DNA from: Granulicella sp.
Lineage (GTDB): Bacteria; Acidobacteriota; Terriglobia; Terriglobales; Acidobacteriaceae
Reading direction: 5' to 3'
Assembly (NCBI GenBank): GCA_003133205.1
Contig: PKWK01000024.1
Location: 1 to 12,730, forward strand
DNA length: 12,730 nucleotides
Part shown: piece by piece, positions 7,442 to 12,730 of the stretch
How positions within the stretch are numbered: the first letter of the stretch is position 1
How the letters are laid out: each line of letters starts with the position of its first letter
The notes under the pieces: model-generated
What the model saw: only the letters and a program-made list of their open reading frames with translations
Databases searched by the model: none
Told to the model about the DNA's origin: nothing
Program-made: the position numbers and the translations under genes

Positions 7442-7470
7442 CACAAGGCTGGCTTCGTTGCGAAGCTGTG
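7442..7470. terminator. Bulged stem-loop between convergent genes
   Basis: A perfect GCTTCG/CGAAGC stem with a three-base loop (7452-7466) is extended by CACA/TGTG (7442-7445 with 7467-7470) across a six-base bulge. It lies in the 192-base gap between the convergent DUF7009-like and MFS genes. No T-run follows on either strand, so a terminator role is tentative. Confidence 0.3.
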
Positions 7471-7562
7471 TGTCCAAATACGACGAAGATATCAACTGAG
7501 TTCTGACCCAGTCAGCGTATGAGCGGTATTGAAGGTTCGCAAGAAGGAAGTCCGCCCCTTCA

Positions 7563-7602
7563 TCTCGGTCAGCCTGATGGGGCCGAGAGAGGTTTTGTTT
7601 TT
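7563..7602 (+). terminator. Possible plus-strand intrinsic terminator overlapping the 3' end of the MFS gene
   Basis: TCTCGG (7563-7568) pairs with CCGAGA (7583-7588). TCA/TGA adds an inner stem with a bulge. TTTTGTTTTT follows at 7593-7602 after a four-base gap. Read on the plus strand this resembles an intrinsic terminator for transcripts of the DUF7009-like gene, although it overlaps the opposing MFS coding end. Confidence 0.35.
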
Positions 7603-8669
7603 GCCCGGTTCACCAGCAAAATCAAGCACAAGAAGCTGAAGGTGCAGAGCATCAAAAATCCGGGAAAGAACGCCCCTGTCCGCTCCTTGACGACGCCTAG
7701 CACGAGGGGTGGAAAGAATCTACCCAAGCCGCCCGCCGCGCCCACGAGCCCGGTCACACTTCCCACCGAGCTAGGGAAGTATTCCGGAACGAGCTTAAAA
7801 ACTGCGCCGTTGCCCAGACCGATAGCTCCCGCTACACCCAGCGCGCCGATCGTGAATGTCACCATCAGCGGGCAGGCAAGGAAGATCGCCATCCCACCGG
7901 TGAAGGGGAAGACCCACTTCAGAATGCTGCGCCCGCCAAATCTGTCCGCCAACACTCCTCCCAAGGGACGCATTGCCGTAGCCAGCACCACGAATCCTGC
8001 CGTGCGGAAACCCACATCCTGAGGTGTGAGATGAAACATTTCGGTAAGAAAGATCGGCAGATGGATGGCCATCGCCACAAATCCGCCGAAGGTAAGGAAG
8101 TAGTAGAGGCTCAACTCCCAGGTCCGCCGATCCTGCAAGGGGCTGAGGGTTTCCGCGAAGCTCTTTGGCGCCCCACGCCGCGGAGCGTTGCGGGCCGCCA
8201 GCGTAAAGGCGCAAAGCCAAATAGCGAGCAGAATACCAAAGGTCCAGAATCCCCAGCGGAAGCCGCAGGCTGCGGCGATCAACGGCGCGCCAAAGGCAAC
8301 CAGTGACTGTCCGATGTTGCCCGCGCCATAGACGCCGAGTGCAAGGCCCTGCCGGTCTGCGGAGTACCAGCCGCTCACAAACCCCACGCCAACCGAAAAA
8401 CTCGCCAAACCGATGCCGATCAGGAAGCCATAGATCAAGAGATGCAGATAATCACGTACGTCTCCCATCAGAAATGCGGGAGGAAGCGACAGTATCATTA
8501 CTGCCGTGAACACGGATCGCCCTCCTAGCCGGTCGGTCAACATGCCCAGGGGAATGCGCCCGAAGCTGCCCAGCAGCACCGGCAAAGCGACGGCCATGCT
8601 TTTCTGTACTGCGGTGAGGTGGATTTGCGCGCTCAGGATCGGCATCATCGCGGAGAGCGAGCCGAACAC
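7569..8669 (-). CDS. MFS transporter, NarK/nitrate-nitrite porter-like; N-terminus apparently frameshifted
   Basis: This is an inner-membrane carrier of unknown substrate. The in-frame part is 366 residues with about eleven hydrophobic helices. MFS motif A occurs twice, as [15 protein letters not shown] after helix 2 and [15 protein letters not shown] in the second half. [10 protein letters not shown] and [18 protein letters not shown] are typical of the NNP (NarK) branch. Usual length is about 400-430, so helix 1 is incomplete. The first start codon in this frame is a GTG at 8669, within what should be helix 1 ([14 protein letters not shown]), with no proper Shine-Dalgarno. The missing start is found in the neighbouring frame from ATG 8740. 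It is the last gene of the minus-strand cluster. NarK-like homology does not prove nitrate transport; organic acids or sugars are also possible. If the frameshift is real, the gene is probably inactive. Confidence 0.8.
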   Translation of the reverse strand: MFGSLSAMMPILSAQIHLTAVQKSMAVALPVLLGSFGRIPLGMLTDRLGGRSVFTAVMILSLPPAFLMGDVRDYLHLLIYGFLIGIGLASFSVGVGFVSGWYSADRQGLALGVYGAGNIGQSLVAFGAPLIAAACGFRWGFWTFGILLAIWLCAFTLAARNAPRRGAPKSFAETLSPLQDRRTWELSLYYFLTFGGFVAMAIHLPIFLTEMFHLTPQDVGFRTAGFVVLATAMRPLGGVLADRFGGRSILKWVFPFTGGMAIFLACPLMVTFTIGALGVAGAIGLGNGAVFKLVPEYFPSSVGSVTGLVGAAGGLGRFFPPLVLGVVKERTGAFFPGFLMLCTFSFLCLILLVNRAKTKPLSAPSG

Positions 8670-8678
8670 AGCAAAGCG

Positions 8679-8740
8679 CCCGTACCGAGCGCCAGTTGGG
8701 GTCCGGCGGAGGATGATGATTGCTGCATAGTGTCAGTCAT
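8679..8740 (-). other. Out-of-frame N-terminal codons of the MFS gene
   Basis: From ATG 8740 the frame reads [21 protein letters not shown], a plausible cytoplasmic tail and beginning of helix 1. It then goes out of frame relative to [12 protein letters not shown], which begins at 8678 in the other frame. The break lies at about 8678-8683. The downstream frame meets a TGA at 8733-8735 before any good start codon. Joined, the two parts still give a short helix 1, so a small deletion rather than a single-base change may be the cause. Confidence 0.6.
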
Positions 8741-8879
8741 GTTGTTTCTGTTCGGATGCCGCTCGCACTGCTCGTCATTCCGTTGGCGCTGGCGGGATCA
8801 CTTTTGGCAGTGGCGACACGGTGCTCCACTCACTCAGCGCAAGAACACCTCTTCATCATTTGCCTTTTGACTCGTCAGC

Positions 8880-9614
8880 TTATGCTTTCTGGGGAGGCTG
8901 AGACGGACGGATCTCAATACGGCTGACGAGCGCGGGGCCGGGATAACGATAGATATCGATCACCGCCTGGGCGATATCGTCCCCTGACAATTTCCATGAT
9001 TCATGGAGATTGCTACCTTCTGAACCACCAAAATCTGTAGCAACGCTTCCTGGCATGATGGTACTCACTCGAATGCCATCATAGCGAACATCTTGCATCA
9101 TTGCCTCAGTAAGACCATTTACGCCGAATTTAGAAGCGCAGTATGCGGTGCCTCCGGCAATACCATGGACGGCGAGCAGGCTTGAAATGTTAAAGATATG
9201 GCCCCCACCGCTCCGCAGCATGACCGGAATGGCTTCGCGGCAACAATAGAAAACACCGGAAAGGTTTGTCTGAATGGTGTTGTCCCATTCCTCAATTGCC
9301 AGTTGGTCTACTGGCTTGAAAATGCCAATGCCGGCGTTGTTCACCAGGATGTCAAGCCGCCCGAATCGTTTCGCTGCCCCATGGACCACGCTCCGACATT
9401 CCTCGTAGTGGCGGATATCGGCCACCGCTCCATCCGCCCCGCCCTCGCCTCGGAGTGCGTGAAGCTCGCCAAGCGCGATTTTCAGCGTTGCAGGATTGTG
9501 GCCGCAAATGAACACGCTGGCCCCCTCTCGAACCAAAGCCTTGGCAATACTCAACCCAATGCCCCGGGCGCCACCTGTTACCAGCGCTATCTTCCCCCCA
9601 AGTTTCTCAGACAC
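8880..9614 (-). CDS. Short-chain dehydrogenase/reductase (SDR)
   Basis: This is a cytoplasmic NAD(P)-dependent oxidoreductase of the classical SDR type, 244 residues. The Rossmann dinucleotide motif is TGGARGIG (13-20), the structural motif is VNNAG (91-95), and the catalytic residues are Ser145 (ISS), Tyr158 and Lys162 (YCASK), with PGSVATDF after them. The arginine in GGARG and lack of an acidic residue after strand 2 (FICGHN) fit NADP(H), by inference. The start is probably GTG 9614: GGAGG (9620-9624 as complement) is five bases before it and overlaps the codons of the upstream in-frame ATG 9626, which has no Shine-Dalgarno of its own. It is downstream of araA with a 173-base gap. It could oxidise a sugar or sugar alcohol in the pathway, but SDR substrates cannot be read from sequence. 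Confidence 0.88.
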   Translation of the reverse strand: MSEKLGGKIALVTGGARGIGLSIAKALVREGASVFICGHNPATLKIALGELHALRGEGGADGAVADIRHYEECRSVVHGAAKRFGRLDILVNNAGIGIFKPVDQLAIEEWDNTIQTNLSGVFYCCREAIPVMLRSGGGHIFNISSLLAVHGIAGGTAYCASKFGVNGLTEAMMQDVRYDGIRVSTIMPGSVATDFGGSEGSNLHESWKLSGDDIAQAVIDIYRYPGPALVSRIEIRPSQPPQKA

Positions 9615-9787
9615 ATGATCCTCCATTTGTAGTTCTGGACCTGCCCCGCAGTGCCCTCGTGACCCCGGATTCCCGAATCTTGGCGTGCCACTATAGGGCC
9701 CTTGATCTGAGGGTTGCTTCGTGCGCCTTTGTTAGAGATCCTGCTCTTGGCCTCCGCAGACGAATACTGCGCAGTTTCCGTGAACGA

Positions 9788-11290
9788 TTACGACGGTTTC
9801 ATCTGATGCCGACAGGTGTCATTCCACCTGAGTTCCTTCTTGAAGTTGCGTACCGTAGTTTCTCCGTCGATCAGCAGAAATTCGATGTCTACCATCTCAG
9901 CGAAGTCTTCCAGGTGCTCGACCGAGAGTCCCAAACTGAACGCGGTGTGATGTGCGCCGCCGGCCAATATCCAGCAGGTGGAAGCGACTTTCAGGTCCGG
10001 CTCTGGAACCCAGACTGCTCGCGCCACCGGCAACTTTGGGAGCGGCTGCTCGGGCGAAATCACATTTACTTTGTTTGCCACCAAACGAAAGCGATCACCC
10101 ATGTCCACTATTGAAGCAACCACTGCGGGGCCGGTCCGTGCGGTGAAGACCAGCCGAACCGGATCCTTCTTTCCTCCGATAGACAGCGGATGAATTTCGA
10201 GAGATGGCTGCGAAGCAGCGATTGAAGGACAGATTTCCAACATGTGTGAGCCCAGCACCTGCCCACTGCTTTTGAAGTGATAGGTATAGTCTTCCATGAA
10301 CGATGTACCGCCCTCGATCCCTGCGCTCATAACCTTCAAAGCCCGCACCAGCGCGGCCGTCTTCCAATCTCCCTCCGCGCCGAAGCCGTATCCATCCGCC
10401 ATGAGTCTCTGCACAGCTACCCCAGGCAGTTGAGTTAGACCATGAAGCGTCTGGAAGTTGTCGGTGAACGCTTGGAATCCGCCCTGGTCAAGGAAGTGCC
10501 GCAGGCCAATTTCGATTCGTGCAGCATCGCGGAGCGCCTCACGCTGTTTGCCTTTCGGTCGCAGCGGTTCCGAAAGAATATAGGAGGCTTCATACTCAGA
10601 CAACATGCGATCCACGTCATAATCGAGCACCGCTTGGACGCGTTCGACAAGATCTCCTACTCCATAGCCAAGGACCGAGTAGCCAAGTCGGACCTTCGCT
10701 GCCACTTTGTCGCCTTCTGTCACTGCTACTTCGCGCATGTTGTCGCCAAAGCGAGCGATCTTGAGCGTCTGTGCGTCGTGCCATGCGCACGCGGCTCGTG
10801 TCCATGTGGTGAGTTGGTTCCGTACATCCTGATCCTGCCAAAATCCGGCGATCACCTTGCGATTGATGCGCAAGCGACTTCCAATAAATCCGAACTCACG
10901 ATCACCGTGGGCTGATTGGTTCAGGTTCATGAAATCCATGTCGATCGCGGACCATGGTAGATCGCGATTGAATTGAGTATGCAGATGGGCCAATGGTTTT
11001 CGCAACGCAAGGAGGCCTGGAATCCACATCTGAGCGGGAGAAAACGTGTGCATCCAGGTGACGATCCCAATGCAGTTCCTGGAGCGGTTTACTTCCAGAC
11101 ACAGCTCCAAAATTGACTCGGCCGTCACCATTACCGGTTGGCACACTATTTTGACCGGTACGCCCAGAGCTGCTGAAAGGGAGTTCGTTATCTCACGCGC
11201 GTGATCAGCCACTTTAGCCAGCGTCACTTCGCCGTAAAGTGACTGCGCGCCGGGGACAAACCATACTTCGAGTCTTGAAAGATCAATCAT
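9788..11290 (-). CDS. araA: L-arabinose isomerase
   Basis: AraA converts L-arabinose to L-ribulose in the cytoplasm and needs Mn2+. From ATG 11290 the protein is exactly 500 residues, the same as E. coli AraA, and starts MIDLSRLEVWFVPGAQSLYG, matching the family opening (EVWFV.G.Q.LYG). The metal and catalytic residues are in place: Glu306 (GFGAEGDWK), Glu333 (FMEDYTYHF), His349 (GSHMLEICP) and the GGAHHT pair (His447-His448). An in-frame ATG at 11359 would add 23 residues without homology or Shine-Dalgarno, so 11290 is preferred; its own site (GAGAG) is weak. It is third of five minus-strand genes, 132 bases after the AhpD-like gene. No araB, araD or arabinose transporter is in the window. 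The neighbouring transaldolase supports pentose catabolism. Confidence 0.96.
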   Translation of the reverse strand: MIDLSRLEVWFVPGAQSLYGEVTLAKVADHAREITNSLSAALGVPVKIVCQPVMVTAESILELCLEVNRSRNCIGIVTWMHTFSPAQMWIPGLLALRKPLAHLHTQFNRDLPWSAIDMDFMNLNQSAHGDREFGFIGSRLRINRKVIAGFWQDQDVRNQLTTWTRAACAWHDAQTLKIARFGDNMREVAVTEGDKVAAKVRLGYSVLGYGVGDLVERVQAVLDYDVDRMLSEYEASYILSEPLRPKGKQREALRDAARIEIGLRHFLDQGGFQAFTDNFQTLHGLTQLPGVAVQRLMADGYGFGAEGDWKTAALVRALKVMSAGIEGGTSFMEDYTYHFKSSGQVLGSHMLEICPSIAASQPSLEIHPLSIGGKKDPVRLVFTARTGPAVVASIVDMGDRFRLVANKVNVISPEQPLPKLPVARAVWVPEPDLKVASTCWILAGGAHHTAFSLGLSVEHLEDFAEMVDIEFLLIDGETTVRNFKKELRWNDTCRHQMKPS

Positions 11291-11422
11291 CGTATCTAAC
11301 TCTCGAATAGTCCTGGCCCTTGGCGCCTGAGCTTTCAATGAAGTCACAAAGGCATGCACGGAGGCGCACCTGATAGAGTCCGGTTACTCAAAATAGAGCG
11401 GGAGAGCCGCCAGCCAGCCAGA

Positions 11423-11767
11423 TTACTTCGACGTGGTCTTTCCCTCGTTCATCACGTCGATAGCGAGCGCGGAGTGTGCGATTGCGCCTCCAGCCCGCAT
11501 CTCAGCGGCGACCCAAATGGCTTCCATGATCTCCATGCCGGTGGCACCTTTTAATTGTGCGCCCCTGGTATGGCTGCGAATGCAATATGGACACTGCGTC
11601 ACATGGGCCACAGCGACCGCAATGAGCTCTTTCGTCTTGGAGGGCAGTGCCCCATCCGCAAAGACCTGACGACTGAAGGAACGGAAAGCATTCAGAATCT
11701 CCGGAGCAAGCTCCTCACGTTTTTTCGTAATATCTTTCGAAGCGACAGGGTACATCGGTTCTTCCAT
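11423..11767 (-). CDS. AhpD-like / carboxymuconolactone decarboxylase family protein
   Basis: The family includes thiol peroxidase partners (AhpD) and decarboxylases; AhpD types reduce peroxides or other oxidants through a CxxC pair. The 114-residue protein carries the complete AhpD core motif E-x11-C-x2-C-x3-H: Glu47, Cys59, Cys62 (CPYC) and His66. The helices AFRSFSRQVFADGALPSKTKELI and GATGMEIMEAIWVAAEMRAGGA are typical. This points to redox activity rather than decarboxylation. Start ATG 11767 has AGGAG (11776-11780 as complement) eight bases upstream; the later in-frame ATG 11755 is possible. Only 27 bases separate it from the transaldolase stop, so the two are very likely co-transcribed. 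Why a redox protein lies in a sugar operon is unclear. Confidence 0.9.
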   Translation of the reverse strand: MEEPMYPVASKDITKKREELAPEILNAFRSFSRQVFADGALPSKTKELIAVAVAHVTQCPYCIRSHTRGAQLKGATGMEIMEAIWVAAEMRAGGAIAHSALAIDVMNEGKTTSK

Positions 11768-11794
11768 GATGAAGGCTCCTCTCAGTTCGCCCTG

Positions 11795-12700
11795 CTAGCG
11801 CGTTCTTGCAGATAGACGGATGGTACTCTCAAAATCCTCGACAAATCTCTCAATGCCCTTCGTTGTAAGGTCATGTCTGAGGTCAAACGCATTCCACGGC
11901 TGGGTCAAGTTGATATCTCTATAAGGAATCGGCTTGAGTGCTTTTCCCGCCGCGTCGACTCCTTTGAAAAGGAAGTTCTGATCCGGCATTGGAAAGCCTT
12001 TTGCCGCCCATTCTTCGAGGACCTTTGTGGGAACCGTCACAAGTTCCACGCCTAAGGCGAAACAAGCCAGCAACTGTTCGACGCTGCGAATGCTGGCGGC
12101 CAGAACATGCACGTGGCCATCGCCTGCCTGGTACATTCTCTGAATATTCTCGATTAAATCCATGCCGTTCTCACCACGATCGTCGAGCCGTCCAATGAAT
12201 GGAGAGACATAAGCAGGTGCTTGCGTGGTTTTCGTTGCAGCATAGACGCCAGCGGCCTGTTCCTGGGAGAAACAGAGCGTGATATTCACGCGAATCCCCT
12301 GACTCACGGACAACTGTGCTGCACGGAGGCCTTCGTGTGTGCATGGATATTTGATGTAAGCGTTGGGAATCCAGGAGAACATGTCCTGACCTTGCGCCAA
12401 CAATTGTTCAGAGGTGGAGTTGAGATCCGCGAACACCTCAATCGAGACTCCTCCATCTCCCACAAGAGGAGAAATCTGCTGAACGATTCTCTTGTATTCT
12501 TGTCGCTGCTCTTCCAAACTGAATTTGTGGCCAGATTCCGTTCGCTGCTGAACTTCCGGGTTTTTGGCAATTAGGCTTGGATTCGTCGTTTGGCCATCGA
12601 CAAAGCCAATCAGGGATTTCATTCTCCGGGTTTCCTCCGGATCACCCCCGTCTACCAGAATGTTTGTCTTCAGCCGTTCCTTCGATTGGGTACTCAGCAC
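11795..12700 (-). CDS. tal: Transaldolase
   Basis: The enzyme transfers a dihydroxyacetone unit between sugar phosphates (sedoheptulose-7-P and glyceraldehyde-3-P to erythrose-4-P and fructose-6-P) in the pentose phosphate pathway. The 301-residue protein retains the active site: Asp17 (LVDGG), Asn40 (QTTNPSL), Glu88, Schiff-base Lys117 (AYIKYPCTHEG), Asn139 and Thr141 (VNITLCFS), and Ser166, Phe168 and Arg171 (YVSPFIGR). TalB-type enzymes are about 315 residues, so the length is normal. The start is GTG 12700, with GGAGG (12707-12711 as complement) six bases upstream; an ATG at 12713 is out of frame. It is the first gene of the visible minus-strand cluster, leading into the AhpD-like and araA genes. 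It should recycle pentose phosphates made from arabinose. Confidence 0.9.
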   Translation of the reverse strand: MLSTQSKERLKTNILVDGGDPEETRRMKSLIGFVDGQTTNPSLIAKNPEVQQRTESGHKFSLEEQRQEYKRIVQQISPLVGDGGVSIEVFADLNSTSEQLLAQGQDMFSWIPNAYIKYPCTHEGLRAAQLSVSQGIRVNITLCFSQEQAAGVYAATKTTQAPAYVSPFIGRLDDRGENGMDLIENIQRMYQAGDGHVHVLAASIRSVEQLLACFALGVELVTVPTKVLEEWAAKGFPMPDQNFLFKGVDAAGKALKPIPYRDINLTQPWNAFDLRHDLTTKGIERFVEDFESTIRLSARTR

Positions 12701-12706
12701 TGAACA

Positions 12707-12711
12707 CCTCC
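12707..12711 (-). promoter_or_regulatory. tal: Shine-Dalgarno fixing the GTG start of transaldolase
   Basis: The complement reads GGAGG followed by a six-base spacer to GTG 12700. This is a consensus ribosome binding site and supports the non-ATG start. Only 30 bases lie upstream before the window ends, so no promoter can be judged. Confidence 0.7.
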
Positions 12712-12730
12712 ATGGTCTTCACTCTCTGTG

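Noticed and set aside
7519..8022. Plus-strand ORF of 167 codons
   Set aside because: It lies antisense to the MFS coding region, is rich in Pro, Lys and Thr with no domain, and has no Shine-Dalgarno.
8720..8926. Plus-strand ORF with a hydrophobic, signal-like stretch
   Set aside because: It spans the start of the MFS gene and the end of the SDR gene in antisense and has no ribosome binding site. The hydrophobic run looks like chance.
1..12730. Mobile elements, CRISPR, tRNA/rRNA or a defence system
   Set aside because: No transposase, integrase, spaced repeats, tRNA-like arms or defence domains were seen. Almost all sequence is explained by housekeeping and metabolic genes.

Overview
The window looks like ordinary chromosomal DNA of a free-living, aerobic Gram-negative bacterium, most likely an acidobacterium (Terriglobia/Koribacter-like). 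That placement is an inference. It rests on the type of sugar-nucleotide transferase, on two small families I associate with that group (a secreted CTL-C-K-rich protein and a DUF7009-like protein), on the moderately GC-rich composition and on the gene neighbourhood. I see no mobile element, CRISPR array, tRNA or rRNA.

Left part (1-4456). A mannose-1-phosphate guanylyltransferase-like gene runs off the left edge on the minus strand, preceded by an unrecognised small ORF. Divergent from these is sucA, a 2-oxoglutarate dehydrogenase E1 that lacks the usual N-terminal E2-docking segment and has no sucB or lpd beside it. Convergent with sucA lies a membrane-anchored cytochrome c. After it comes a small secreted-protein gene that is broken by a one-base frameshift.

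Middle part (4882-7376, plus strand). A CysM-like PLP enzyme overlaps, by an ATGA junction, a two-domain thiosulfate sulfurtransferase that closely resembles the mycobacterial CysA2/CysA3 type. Together they suggest a sulfur-assimilation unit making cysteine from thiosulfate or persulfide sulfur. A small DUF7009-like cytoplasmic protein follows.

Right part (7569-12700, minus strand). Five genes run in one direction. In transcription order they are a transaldolase, an AhpD-like CxxC protein, L-arabinose isomerase (araA), an SDR oxidoreductase and an MFS transporter of the NarK-like type. The araA and transaldolase genes point to pentose use feeding the pentose phosphate pathway. No ribulokinase or ribulose-5-phosphate epimerase is present in the window. 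The MFS gene appears frameshifted inside its first membrane helix.

Nothing here is clearly a new defence or mobile system. The most useful observations are the two frameshifts, the coupled sulfur pair, the unusual make-up of the arabinose cluster, and several translation starts (GTG at 9614 and 12700, ATG at 842 and 6966) that differ from the longest ORF.
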